A DNA stretch of 64,000 bases from an uncultured Collinsella sp. (GCA_900538305.1 UPXY01000009.1:5342-69341), one strand, 5' to 3'. Positions 17,612 through 26,081 are shown, counted from the stretch's first letter. Translations and numbers: made by a program. The notes: a model not told the origin generated them from the sequence alone.

Positions 17612-19609
17612 CTACAGACGAATTCTCCTCAGGGAGAGTGCGCCCGCAGCGGCGGAAACCATGGCAAGGATGGAGAGCGCCGCTATCGGCAACATGGAGC
17701 CGTCGCCGGTCTTGGCGAGCGATTCCTTGTCTCCGTCGTTGTCGGCTTTGCTGTCGGCCGCTTCGCCCTCAGCTGCAAGAACAGTGAACTCGGTTTCAGC
17801 GGTGCCGGTATCGGAGACGATCGCCAGCGTATGCTTGCCTGCAGACAGGGCCTCAAGATAGGAGGCATTCAAGGTAACGATAGTGCTGCCCTCCTTTACC
17901 GTGTAGTTTGAGGCGTCCACGTCTTTTCCGTCTATCTGAACCTTTAAGAAGTCAGCGAAGGCGGCGTTGGAGGTGAAGGACAGTGCATCCTCGCTACCCT
18001 TTTGCCACTCCCCATTCGCGCCTTCAATGATCATTGCCTTGAAGGCGGGGTCGACCGCGCTGCAAACGGTGCATTTGCCGTTCTCGTAGCTGTGACCGGT
18101 GGCCGGGATGTCTGCCACATCCTTCGTATCTGTGTAGGTCTGGCCGTTCAATTCAACGATTGCTGTATAAGTGGTTATGCCTGTTTCCGTGCAGGTAGCT
18201 GGTGTTTTCACTGCTGATGTAACCGTTACCGCCGGAGTTTCCTTATGGGCTTCATCATCCTGACAGGTAAAAGTCACGGTGCAGGTTTTTCCATCCTCCG
18301 ACCAGTTCCAGACAGGATTTCCCCATGTATGGACGTGCTCATTGACTGTCAAGGTCGCCACATTGCTGGTGACGCTGCCTGCGCTGTTGCTCACAACACA
18401 GCGGTATTGAGTGCCGTTCATGTTGGTAGTGGTGGCCACTGTGATATAGGTAGCATCGGTGGCACCACCAATATCCGTCCAGCTTCGGCCTCTGTCAGTG
18501 CTTTGCTGCCACCGATAGGACAACGGCTCGGTGCCGGTGACTTTCACGGCAAAGGCGGCAGTTTCATTTTCTTTTACTTCCACATCTTGTGGTTGGGTGG
18601 TAATAGTGGGGGCGATTTTGAGCGTGCCATTGCCGGTCGTTGTGCCTTCCAGCTTGCCGCCGCTCTCTACAGTGATTGTGCCATCGTTGGTCAAAGTCTT
18701 TCCATCCGGGACAGTCAGGCTGGCGTCCTTTCCGACGGTCAGGGTTTCGCCCTCGTTGATGGTGAGGTCGTCCTGCAATTCCACCTTGCCGTACACGGTG
18801 CCGTTCTTGCCGTTAAAGACGATACCTCCGTTGCCATCGCTGCCTGCACCAACCTGAATAGCCGTTTCCTTATTCTGAGCCATTATTTGACTGTTTCTTG
18901 TATCCACCACTGCGTTGCCGCTGACGGTCAGGCTGGAAGTGCCAGCATTGTTCGTGCCAGACCAATAATAGTAAATTCCGACATTACCATTGCCACCGGT
19001 GGTCAGGCTGCCATTATTTACCGTAATAGTGGAAGTGGTTGCGGCGGTATAAGATAGTAGATAAACTCCATATTGATTAACAGTGTTAGCTGTAACATCC
19101 GCACCGTCGATATCCAGTTTCACATTCTTTTGACCTGCAATCGTAATTCCTGAATTATACGTGGTCGGTTCGACATCTAAGCTGCCAGGACCCTTAATAG
19201 ACAAGGAGGCATTTCCAGTCGTGGAATCTACACGAATTCCGCCGGCCGTTATGGTACTCGTTCCTTGGGATACTACTATAGTGAGAGAAACATCAGAAGA
19301 CTGACTAAAAGCGATCACACTACCGCGATACTGGGCACCACTTCCAACACTCACACTTTCATTGTGAGAAATTTCTGCCCCATTCAGCGTAAGGGTGACG
19401 GTGTCTGCGTCATAATAAAACTGACCGCTGGAAGGACCTGTGCCCTCAACCTTTGTCCAAGTTCCGCCTTGGTTTTCATAACATCCGCTTTCTGAAATTA
19501 GCTGACCGCCTACATAGAGTTCAATTCCGTCTGCCGCCAGTGCTGTGGCGGGCATCAGGCCCAGGCAGAGAGTCAGTGCGCAGAGCAGGCTTAAAAATTG
19601 TTTTTTCAT
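17612..19609 (-). CDS. Sortase-anchored surface protein with Ig-like domain
   Basis: A 665-residue secreted protein. Signal peptide: KKQFLSLLCALTLCLGLMPATALA. Residues about 30-330 are beta-rich repeats (TLTLNGAEISH, LTVSGNAVVDT, KTLTNDGTITVESGGKL) like a right-handed beta-helix. Residues about 335-425 form an Ig-like domain (ITTQPQDVEVKENETAAFAV... QYRCVVSNSAGSV). Next come Cys-containing ATGHSYENGKCTVC units typical of Firmicutes surface proteins. A final beta domain precedes LAKTGD, a hydrophobic segment and RRIRL. LAKTG is a variant LPxTG sorting signal. AGGAG lies seven bases before ATG 19609. Lower GC and Clostridia-like modules suggest transfer. No sortase gene is in the window. Confidence 0.78.
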   Translation of the reverse strand: MKKQFLSLLCALTLCLGLMPATALAADGIELYVGGQLISESGCYENQGGTWTKVEGTGPSSGQFYYDADTVTLTLNGAEISHNESVSVGSGAQYRGSVIAFSQSSDVSLTIVVSQGTSTITAGGIRVDSTTGNASLSIKGPGSLDVEPTTYNSGITIAGQKNVKLDIDGADVTANTVNQYGVYLLSYTAATTSTITVNNGSLTTGGNGNVGIYYYWSGTNNAGTSSLTVSGNAVVDTRNSQIMAQNKETAIQVGAGSDGNGGIVFNGKNGTVYGKVELQDDLTINEGETLTVGKDASLTVPDGKTLTNDGTITVESGGKLEGTTTGNGTLKIAPTITTQPQDVEVKENETAAFAVKVTGTEPLSYRWQQSTDRGRSWTDIGGATDATYITVATTTNMNGTQYRCVVSNSAGSVTSNVATLTVNEHVHTWGNPVWNWSEDGKTCTVTFTCQDDEAHKETPAVTVTSAVKTPATCTETGITTYTAIVELNGQTYTDTKDVADIPATGHSYENGKCTVCSAVDPAFKAMIIEGANGEWQKGSEDALSFTSNAAFADFLKVQIDGKDVDASNYTVKEGSTIVTLNASYLEALSAGKHTLAIVSDTGTAETEFTVLAAEGEAADSKADNDGDKESLAKTGDGSMLPIAALSILAMVSAAAGALSLRRIRL

Positions 19610-19625
19610 GACGGGTCTCCTCGCC

Positions 19626-20089
19626 TTATGAATAATCTATTGTTTTATTATCCCATAAAAAGAATGTTTTCCGCCTTCCGCTCTTGACAAAAGTCAGGGA
19701 GAAAGCCTCCGAGGGCGCATGGTTTGCATCCCCCGATTGCCGTATCAGAGACAGCGTGCGCCCGTTGAAAACCACCTGTGACCACTCCCTTTCGTAAATA
19801 TGGGAGTAGTCGCCAGGGAATAGTCGCAAATCAGATGAAACGGAAGCAAAAACCTCATTTTGTAATCACCTCGCCCGATTACAAAATGATTCGCTCTACA
19901 AGGAACTTCCTGAAAGAGGAGCAACAAGATGACACGATATAGCATGTATTTTAAATCCCCAAAAGGTATCTCTAGAGTTGCTCCGTTGGTTTTTGAAAAG
20001 CTACAGATGCCTACTTTGCTGAATTTCCCCTCGTAAAGCTCTTCCCAGCTTGTGTCCCAGAGGGCTGTTTTCCAGGTCTTATCGTTCAT
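19626..20089 (-). pseudogene. Broken gene of unknown function
   Basis: A start at 20089 with TTTGGAG upstream opens a 114-residue frame (MNDKTWKTALWDTSWEELYE...) to 19745. Its second half turns into improbable hydrophobic then mixed sequence. A second overlapping frame (19829-19626) encodes a protein-like RLFPGDYSHIYEREWSQVVF ending in KTFFLWDNKTIDYS. Together they suggest one gene of about 130-150 residues with a frameshift between about 19830 and 19970. Composition is AT-rich like the neighbouring surface protein gene. I do not recognise the family. Confidence 0.4.
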
Positions 20090-20294
20090 AGGTCTCCAAA
20101 CGGTGAAAGGGCTGTTGATAAATATCTACCCACACGGTAGCGTCTGACAATGAATGAGACTGACGGCTCCGTACCAAGCAGGTGTGCGTCCTTTTCGTGC
20201 ACCTGCGGAATGAAAGCTCTCCCTCGATGTCGTGCATCTGTCCCTCTCGTAAGATGAAGCAAGGGAGGTACTCTAGGGAAGTGGAGAAGGCCAC

Positions 20295-20726
20295 ATGGAG
20301 AGCGGCTTCGCAGACTGGGCTGCGCGGGAGTTTCGCCATCCCGTGCCCAGTGAGTATCGGAACTTCCTTTGTCGAGGTGAGGCCGTCCATGCCGTGTCCA
20401 TCATGCCCCCTCGGGCGTATCTCGTAACGGACAGTGGGGATGAATACGAGATCTCAGAGTGGTTTCCCGGCGAGCGCATACCCGACGTCTACCGATGCTG
20501 TCGTGCGGAAGGGCTGATAGCCGAGCATCTACTGCCGATTTTCGACAGCTGTGGCTGCATCGCGGCGCTTGACTGTGATGAGCGTTCGAACACGTATGGA
20601 TGCGTTCTCCTGCAGACTCCCGAGGGGCACTATGATGAGGCGCTTCAGGAGAACGTCTACGTAGAGCCGGTTCTTCTCGCCCGGAGCTTCTCGGACGTGT
20701 TGACCTCTCTGAGGAGCGCTCGATAA
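20295..20726 (+). CDS. SMI1/KNR4-like protein, possible immunity protein
   Basis: A 143-residue soluble protein. FADWAAREFRHPVPSEYRNFL near the N-terminus, a central Tyr-Asp-rich block (DSGDEYEISEWFPGERI) and the later FDSCGCIAALDCDERSNTYGCVLL resemble the SMI1/KNR4 (SUKH) fold. In bacteria SUKH proteins are mostly immunity proteins against polymorphic or contact-dependent nuclease toxins. GGAGAAGG sits five bases upstream of ATG 20295. No toxin gene is seen next to it, so it may be an orphan immunity gene acquired as protection or left by decay. Family assignment is by pattern only. Confidence 0.6.
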   Translation: MESGFADWAAREFRHPVPSEYRNFLCRGEAVHAVSIMPPRAYLVTDSGDEYEISEWFPGERIPDVYRCCRAEGLIAEHLLPIFDSCGCIAALDCDERSNTYGCVLLQTPEGHYDEALQENVYVEPVLLARSFSDVLTSLRSAR

Positions 20727-20987
20727 GGCGAGAACCTGCGATGGGGCGCATCATAGACTCTCGCGGAAAGAGCGTTGCCGTTGCGGTATTGGAGGGAGTC
20801 GCGGCGTCGTACGCGCTGCTTGCTGAGCGCGTTTGCCTGCCGTAGGAACCCCGTGGCCCCGTAGGGCGCCTTATTGCTCATCTTGTGTCTCGTGCATTCG
20901 TGCCATTTTGGGGCGAATGACTACCAGAGAAACGGGATTCCGTTTGTGAGAGGGGTATACTGAACGTATTCATTTGAGGAGGCATGC
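20727..20987. other. Intergenic region with a promoter-like TATACT
   Basis: About 260 bases. A 35-codon open frame from ATG 20740 has no good ribosome site and is probably chance. TATACT at 20956-20961 is a good -10 candidate for the nucleotidyltransferase transcript; no convincing -35 is seen. Confidence 0.4.
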
Positions 20988-21005
20988 ATGACGACTTCCT
21001 TCTAG
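20988..21005 (+). promoter_or_regulatory. Possible five-codon leader peptide MTTSF
   Basis: GAGGAGG (20976-20982), the strongest ribosome site in this stretch, sits five bases before ATG ACG ACT TCC TTC TAG. About 90 bases follow before the nucleotidyltransferase start, including GC-rich inverted pieces around 21018-21030. A strong site spent on a five-residue peptide suggests a translated leader that controls the next gene. An overlapping 40-codon frame from ATG 20984 runs into the gene start but has a one-base spacing to the site. Confidence 0.3.
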
Positions 21006-21095
21006 CCGACAAGTCTGACAGCAGCGCGGGCCGCGCAACCTGGCGATGCCGGGGCGGTTTGTTGCGGCTCGTAATCGGATGGAAGGGCGGTTGCT

Positions 21096-21755
21096 ATGAC
21101 CAATAACCCCAACACCTTTTCCTCAACTCATCCCGTTCCGTTCTCGCGGGCGCGGGCCGTGGCCTTACGGGTGCTGACCGCGCCCGGGCTTGCCGGGAGG
21201 GTCTTCCTCGAGGGAGGCCTCGTTCCTTGGGTCGTTTCTGGGTGCAATTCCGGGCGGCCCCACGGTGACGTAGACATTGCGGTCCGCCTGAGCGACATGC
21301 CCGCTGTGCGTGATTGGCTCGCCGCGGAAGGACTGTATGATCCCGCGCTCGACTCCCTTAACCTTTCGTGCAACTCAGGTCATGGGGACTTCGGCGCCCA
21401 TGCCTCGGTGGACGGCGTGCTCGTGAGCTTTTGCCCGTTCTTCTTCGAGGGCGGCGACCTCCACCAGCGAAACGCCGCGCTCGTGGCAGCCGACGGCTTC
21501 GACGCCCTGCTCGAGGCGACCGTCCCAGGCGTCATGGAGGGCGATCTCTTCGAGGTGCGCGCGCTTCCGGGCGGAGCCGTCGTCGGCTGTGCCACGCTCG
21601 AGTCCGTCCGCGCCGCAAAGGTCGTGAGCGGGCGCGAGAAGGACGCGCTCGACGTCGCAGAGATTGACCAAATCGGGTGCGACCCCGCGCGATATGCCCG
21701 CGTAATCGCCGCTTACGAGGCCATGAGTATCGCGTGCGTGGCCCACGGGGAGTAG
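21096..21755 (+). CDS. Nucleotidyltransferase-fold protein, lincosamide/aminoglycoside transferase-like
   Basis: A 219-residue protein. GGLVPWVVSGCNSGRPHGDVDIAVR (split: GG...W, then HGDVDI) matches the glycine pair and the Asp-x-Asp metal site of the DNA polymerase beta-type nucleotidyltransferases in the LinB/AadB and DUF4269-like group. A later REKDALDVAEID matches the conserved Lys-Asp stretch of these proteins. Such enzymes adenylylate antibiotics or, in other branches, unknown small molecules. The GGAAGGGCGG site is close upstream of ATG 21096. Because the DxD motif is intact it is likely active. Whether it gives drug resistance cannot be judged from sequence. Confidence 0.6.
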   Translation: MTNNPNTFSSTHPVPFSRARAVALRVLTAPGLAGRVFLEGGLVPWVVSGCNSGRPHGDVDIAVRLSDMPAVRDWLAAEGLYDPALDSLNLSCNSGHGDFGAHASVDGVLVSFCPFFFEGGDLHQRNAALVAADGFDALLEATVPGVMEGDLFEVRALPGGAVVGCATLESVRAAKVVSGREKDALDVAEIDQIGCDPARYARVIAAYEAMSIACVAHGE

Positions 21756-21941
21756 GCGGGCCATCTGAAGGCGAGAGTGATGGTCGCTTGCCGGGAGTGT
21801 TTCATGGCACAGGCTCGGTCGTATCGGCCGAGCAGCCATCGTCGTTTGTGCGACCTACTTGCTTTCATCAGCTCAGGCCCCCTTCCATATCCTGGTCAAC
21901 GGGGTAGCCTTGTTCTCGAAAGACGAGGAAAGCGAGGCTCC

Positions 21942-22571
21942 ATGTCAGACAGGTTCGAGCGCTTCGAGAACCTCCCCGAGGACCGCAGGCGCGCCGTTGT
22001 GGACGCAGCCGCCGAAGTGTTCGGCGACGAGGATTACGCCCGCGCGTCCACGGCGGACATAGCCAGGCGCGCCGGTGTGTCGAAGAGCCAGCTCTTCTTC
22101 TACTTCAGGAACAAAAGAGAGCTCTACCTATACGTCCTCACGGCCCTCACGCGCCGCGTCGCAGACGCGGTGGTCGACGAGCGCTGGTATAAGATCGACG
22201 ACTTCTTTGAGATCATGCGCTACGCCGCGACGCAGAAGGCCGGACTTGTGGGGTCGAGCCCGCGCATCATGGATTTCTTCGTCCGGGCGTTCTACCTCGG
22301 CCATCGGGACGTCTCGGGGGTGCTCGATGCATTCATGACGGATTCCGTGCCCGCGATGGTGCAGACGTATCTGGGACACGTGCGCTGGGAGCGATTCCGG
22401 GGGGACGTCGATCCCATGCGCGCGGTGCGCATGCTCGTGTGGTGCGGAGACGGCTACCTGCACGAGCGGCTGCGCGGTGGAGGGGAGCTCGACATGGAGG
22501 CGATGCTCTCGGAGTTTCTCGTCTGGCTCGACTGGCTCAAACGGGCCACGTACAAGGAGGAATACCTATGA
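21942..22571 (+). CDS. TetR/AcrR-family regulator of the downstream ABC transporter
   Basis: A 209-residue repressor. The N-terminal helix-turn-helix reads RRAVVDAAAEVFGDEDY...STADIARRAGVSKSQLFFYF, the classic TetR layout (residues about 12-58). The C-terminal ligand domain is helical and not assignable. The start at 21942 gives a normal length; the frame is open upstream to 21777 without a domain. Its stop overlaps the next start (ATGA at 22568-22571), so it is the first gene of a TetR-ATPase-permease operon and probably autoregulates it. The operator cannot be identified: no clear palindrome lies in the 21756-21941 gap. Confidence 0.85.
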   Translation: MSDRFERFENLPEDRRRAVVDAAAEVFGDEDYARASTADIARRAGVSKSQLFFYFRNKRELYLYVLTALTRRVADAVVDERWYKIDDFFEIMRYAATQKAGLVGSSPRIMDFFVRAFYLGHRDVSGVLDAFMTDSVPAMVQTYLGHVRWERFRGDVDPMRAVRMLVWCGDGYLHERLRGGGELDMEAMLSEFLVWLDWLKRATYKEEYL

Positions 22572-23488
22572 CGGCAAACGGAGCGGGCCCTGCGATCTGC
22601 GTGCGCGGGCTTACGAAGGATTACGGGCGCGGTCGCGGCATCTTTGACGTTAGCCTCGAGGTCGATGCTGGCGAGGTGCTCGGTTTTCTGGGTCCCAACG
22701 GGGCGGGAAAGACGGTCACGATGCGCCATCTCATGGGGTTTGTCAGGTCGCAGAGGGGGACGGCCGAGATCCTCGGGCACGACTGCTTCCGGGAGCGGCC
22801 GCGTGTCCAGGCGCGTCTGGGTTACCTGCCCGGTGAGAACGCCTGCATGCAGGAGATGGCCGCGCGTGCCTTTCTCGACCTCATGGCGGGGATGCGGGGC
22901 CTGCGCGACCGCTCCCGGATGCGGGAGCTTGCCGACGCCTTCGAACTGGACCTCGGGGCGCGAATCGGCGGGATGTCCAAGGGCAACAGGCAGAAGGTTG
23001 CGATTGTGGCTGCGTTCATGGCACGCCCGGACGTGCTTCTGCTCGACGAGCCCACGAGCGGCCTCGATCCGCTCATGCAGGAGCGCTTCCTCGACCTGGT
23101 CGAGGAGGAACGTACTCGTGGCGTCGCGATCTTGCTTTCATCGCACATCTTCGAGGAAGTGGGGCGTGCATGCGATCGCGTGGCGTTCATACGCGCGGGG
23201 CGGGTTGCCATGACCTGCACTATGGACGAGGTCCGCTCGATGCGCAGCCGCGGCTACACGATCGAGTTCTCGAGTGCACGAGAGCGCTCGCGCTGGGAAC
23301 TCGCCCATGGGAATGAGCCTGCAAAGGGGGAGGCCCGCGGCGTCGAGCTCCGCGATGTGCGCGACGTGAACGCGCTTATCCGGGAGCTTTCTTCCTACGA
23401 TGTAGCCTCGGTCACGTCCCGCGAGCAGACGCTCGAGGAGCTGTTCCTTCATCTGTACGAGGGCTCCGAGCCCTTGCGGCAAAGCTAG
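22568..23488 (+). CDS. ABC transporter ATP-binding subunit
   Basis: A 306-residue ABC-2 type ATPase. Walker A GPNGAGKT (residues 42-49), a degenerate signature GMSKGNRQK, Walker B VLLLDEPTSGLDP and the H-loop SSHIFEE are present. The C-terminal 80 residues are the extra domain seen in drug or lantibiotic exporters of the CcmA type. AAGGAGG lies eight bases upstream of ATG 22568. It is cotranscribed with the TetR gene before it and the permease 9 bases after it. The pair probably exports a toxic compound, with induction through the TetR protein. Confidence 0.9.
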   Translation: MTANGAGPAICVRGLTKDYGRGRGIFDVSLEVDAGEVLGFLGPNGAGKTVTMRHLMGFVRSQRGTAEILGHDCFRERPRVQARLGYLPGENACMQEMAARAFLDLMAGMRGLRDRSRMRELADAFELDLGARIGGMSKGNRQKVAIVAAFMARPDVLLLDEPTSGLDPLMQERFLDLVEEERTRGVAILLSSHIFEEVGRACDRVAFIRAGRVAMTCTMDEVRSMRSRGYTIEFSSARERSRWELAHGNEPAKGEARGVELRDVRDVNALIRELSSYDVASVTSREQTLEELFLHLYEGSEPLRQS

Positions 23489-23497
23489 GAGATTCCG

Positions 23498-24295
23498 ATG
23501 ATCCTTCCCCTCTTCAAGCGCGAACTGCGCTCCTGTCTGTTCCCGACCGCCATCATCTCAGCGGTGATCGCTCTTTATGCTGGTGTGATCATCGGCATGT
23601 ACGATCCGGCACTCGGCGAGTCGCTCGCCCTCATGCGCGACGCTATGCCCGAGCTCTTCGCCGCCTTCGGTATGGCGGACCAGGGGACGACGCTTCTTGA
23701 GTTTATGGTCAACTACCTGTACGGCTTTTTGCTCGTGGCGCTTCCCCTCGTTCTCGTGGCGGTGCTCGCCAGTCGGCTCGTGGTCCGTCATATCGAGCGC
23801 GGCAGCATCTCCTATCTGCTCGCGCAGCCTGTGAGCCGTACGAGACTCATACTCTCGCAGGCGGGCGTTCTCGTCTTCTGTCTCGTTCTCCTTGCGTCGG
23901 TACTCACTGTGTTCGAGCTGGCTTGCGCCCATGCCATGTTTCCCGATGAGCTCGACGCCTCCGACCTTATTGTCGCCAACGCGGCGACCTTCTGTCTCTG
24001 GCTTTTTCTCTCCGGTGTGTGCTGGGCAGGCGCCTGCGTGCTGCCGAACGTCTCGGCTGCGCGGTGGGCGGGTGTCGCCCTGTGTGTCCTCTTCGTGCTG
24101 GTGCAGATGCTTTCGGGGGTTGGGGACGAGCTCTCTTGGCTTGCTGACGCCACGCCGCTTGCTCTATTCGATCCGCTCGGGGTTGCGTCTGGGGGGATGG
24201 GCGCCTTGGCAGGCGCGACTGTGCTTGGCGTTTCAGGCGCGGTGCTCTTTGCGCTCGGAACCATCGCTTTCGCGCAGCGCGACTTGAGCGTATGA
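23498..24295 (+). CDS. ABC-2 type transporter permease
   Basis: A 265-residue inner membrane protein with six hydrophobic segments (AIISAVIALYAGVIIGMY, LYGFLLVALPLVLVAVLASRL, LLASVLTVFELACAH, NAATFCLWLFLSGVCWAGAC, GVALCVLFVLVQMLSG, LGVSGAVLFALGTIAF), typical of an ABC-2 permease. It begins 9 bases after the ATPase stop. With that ATPase it forms a homodimeric exporter. Part of a second, deleted copy lies at 25009-25263. Confidence 0.85.
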   Translation: MILPLFKRELRSCLFPTAIISAVIALYAGVIIGMYDPALGESLALMRDAMPELFAAFGMADQGTTLLEFMVNYLYGFLLVALPLVLVAVLASRLVVRHIERGSISYLLAQPVSRTRLILSQAGVLVFCLVLLASVLTVFELACAHAMFPDELDASDLIVANAATFCLWLFLSGVCWAGACVLPNVSAARWAGVALCVLFVLVQMLSGVGDELSWLADATPLALFDPLGVASGGMGALAGATVLGVSGAVLFALGTIAFAQRDLSV

Positions 24296-24365
24296 GGGTC
24301 GATTGAGGAGGGTGTCCTGCACGGTACCTTTATCTTTCTTTCGTACTCGGATTCGAAGAAGGAGG

Positions 24366-24760
24366 TCATGAGCCCGTAGGGTCGTCTCCCGCGTCTATGA
24401 CCATCCTGTTGAGCTCGACCTTCATGTAGTGCTCGATGTCGAGGGTGAGGGAGAGGACTGACTCGCGGAGGTGGTGGTCGAGCCTCGTGAGCTCGGCGAG
24501 GTAGGCGAAGTCGAGGCTGATGTAGGATCCGAAGCGTTCCGAGTCGGGACTGGTGTAGCGGGAGAAGCACTTCGCGAACGCCTTCACCTTGAAGAAGAGG
24601 CTGCTCTCCCGCAGGAAGCGCTCGTCCTCCCGCTCGTCCGTCAGCTCGAAGCGCCCCCTCGCTCCTTGAGGTGCTTGACCTGTTGGGCGGCGTCGATGAG
24701 CGGTCGTTCCCTCGTTGTCGCGGTGTCGGGAGTGAGAACATGGCCTCTCGGAAGGGAGGC
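24366..24760 (-). pseudogene. Abi-family (AbiD/F-like) abortive infection gene, frameshifted and truncated
   Basis: On the minus strand the upstream part reads RERPLIDAAQQVKHLKERG, then a run of G at about 24655-24660 shifts the frame. The protein then continues RFELTDEREDERFLRESSLF, FKVKAFAKCFSRYTSPDSER, SYISLDFAYLAELTRLDHHL and SLTLDIEHYMKVELNRM, ending at 24366. This is the N-terminal half of Abi_2/AbiD proteins (two-thirds helical, with LxxRG near the start and DIEHxxKVxL later). The usual C-terminal 100 or more residues are missing. The gene is therefore both frameshifted and truncated. AbiD-type proteins normally stop phage growth by killing the infected cell. Confidence 0.6.
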
Positions 24761-24763
24761 CAT
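24740..24763 (+). promoter_or_regulatory. Hairpin before the ATPase remnant
   Basis: ATGGCCT (24740-24746) pairs with AGGCCAT (24757-24763), four bases before the ATG of the ATPase remnant. It covers the place where its ribosome site should be. It recalls the palindrome before the intact ATPase gene at 15723 but with unrelated sequence. Confidence 0.4.
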
Positions 24764-24766
24764 TTC

Positions 24767-25000
24767 ATGTATATAGAACGCGAAATAGAGCCAACGATTG
24801 GCAGTATGCTCAAACAGGGCAAAGTGGTGATGGTGACGGGCGCGCGCCCGAGCCCCTCTCGCCCATCAAATGGGTGGTCGACCAGTCTGACGAGAAGGGG
24901 CGCATCGTGTTGTCCGGCTCGCGGGCACGCCATCTCACGAAGGGTGCGAGCGAGTTGCTAGCCGGTCGAATCAGAATCGTCGAGCTACCGCGCCTTTAAG
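24767..25000 (+). pseudogene. DUF4143-type ATPase, internally deleted remnant
   Basis: From ATG 24767 the frame reads MYIEREIEPTIGSMLKQGKV and VMVTGAR, the typical start of an AAA_14/DUF4143 ATPase up to the beginning of Walker A; the QVGKT that should follow is gone. In another frame the sequence resumes as IKWVVDQSDEKGRIVLSGSR and ARHLTKGASELLAGRIRIVE, LPRL, which is the conserved block about 60 residues further along, then a stop. A deletion therefore removed Walker A/B and the frame was lost, and the whole C-terminal half is absent. Confidence 0.65.
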
Positions 25001-25008
25001 TCTGAGGG

Positions 25009-25263
25009 TGCTGGGCGAGCGCCTGCGCGCTGCCGGGCGTTACGGCCACACGATGGGCGGGTGTCGCTCTGTGCTCGCTTTTCGTTCTCGTGCAGATGCT
25101 CACAGGGGTGGGGGACGAGCTCTCCTGGCTTGGCGACATCACGCCGCTCGCGCTCTTCGCTCTGGGAACCGCCGTCTTCTCGTGGCGCGACCTGAGCGTG
25201 TTGGTCGTGTCCGGGAAGAGCCGTGCAGCCCATGTACGAACCCGTCGCTCATATAATGCGTAG
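25009..25263 (+). pseudogene. Truncated second copy of the ABC-2 permease
   Basis: Translated in the frame of 25009 (TGC TGG GCG...), the sequence reads CWASACALPGVTATRWAGVA, LCSLFVLVQMLTGVGDELSW, LGDITPLALFALGTAVFSWR, DLSV and then a tail to a stop at 25261-25263. It lines up with the last 100 residues of the intact permease at 23498-24295 at high identity. One internal deletion of about 27 residues (the DPLGVASGG...AVLF segment) joins PLALF to ALGT. The first 150 or more residues are missing. It is a decayed paralogue of the exporter gene. Confidence 0.75.
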
Positions 25264-25345
25264 CGAGCGTAGACAACCTGTTTGCACATAATGGGGTGGC
25301 GTCGCCATCCGCTTGCATTCTCTCAACACGCCGAAAGAGGCCGCC

Positions 25346-25912
25346 ATGGACTACCTGACCACGCTACATGAAGTTATTAAGAAAAGGCTTATAGCGGTTG
25401 AAGGGCCGCTTGAATTCGGAAACGGCGGAAGCGGCACGCGGAAGCTTTACTACCTCAAGCGCCTGGAAGACAACCTGGTCGTCCCGATGTCCGGAAGCGT
25501 CCGCGCCATGTACGAGCGCGGGGGCGGTAGCGAGCTCGACGGGAAGATGTGCTCCATCCGGTCTAGCTCGGCCATGACGTTCAACCTGCTTGGAAACGGT
25601 CCCGTGAGGATCTCTTCGGGAAAGCATGCTGGAAGCTATGAGCTCGCCTATGAGTACCAGCTGCCGACGTTGCGAAACAACCCGCATCCGGCGAACCTCG
25701 ACGCGTATCTGAAAGGCGAAGGCGAGGACGTCTACTGCGAGATGAAGATGTTCGAATGGCTCGGGACTCCCCGTCATACGCTTCGCCCAAATTATCTCGA
25801 AACGATTCAATACCTCGTTCCTCGCGAAGATGCCGAGCGTTTCGTAGCGATGTTCCAGAAACTCGCATGTATCTGCGTCGTGGGAACAATCCCACGGTAT
25901 TGTTGGCGATGA
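25346..25912 (+). pseudogene. PGN_0703-like putative restriction endonuclease, C-terminally truncated
   Basis: ATG 25346 (GAAAGAGG just upstream) opens a 188-residue frame. Its body, including SSSAMTFNLLGN, AYEYQLPTLRNNPHPANLDA and EGEDVYCEMKMFEWLG (Glu-x-Lys-like), resembles the N-terminal half of the PGN_0703 family of putative restriction endonucleases, which run to about 280-300 residues. The similarity ends near QYLVPREDAERFVAMFQKL. The last 15-20 residues (ACICVVGTIPRYCWR) are read from the antisense of the convergent fragment next door. The gene is probably truncated by a deletion at about 25865-25885. Family call is by pattern memory and moderate. Confidence 0.5.
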
Positions 25913-26081
25913 GGTGCCGGTTTGTGAGGTAGAGCTTGGATGTATGCCCGCCGAGGAACGCGTCGGTCTCCGTACCGAAGCAGGCGAGGCGCGCCGCGAA
26001 GACGACCTTCTCCCCAGCGGCGAGTGCAGGGTCAAGGTCGGAACGAACTTCAGGAAGGCTATCGAGAAACGCGGCGTTCAT
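25881..26081 (-). pseudogene. Truncated gene with PH/GRAM-like start
   Basis: From ATG 26081 (AAAGGGA upstream) the frame reads MNAAFLDSLPEVRSDLDPAL, AAGEKVVFAARLACFGTETD and TSKLYLTNRHLIANNTVGLF, a pattern seen in bacterial PH-like proteins, where LTNxHLIxxN precedes the rest of the barrel. After about residue 67 the reading enters the antisense of the convergent nuclease gene and stops making sense. So only the first third survives, joined tail-to-tail to another truncated gene. Confidence 0.5.

Noticed and set aside
21756..21941. Upstream extension of the TetR gene to 21777
   Set aside because: The extra 55 residues match no TetR feature, and the start at 21942 gives the normal length.
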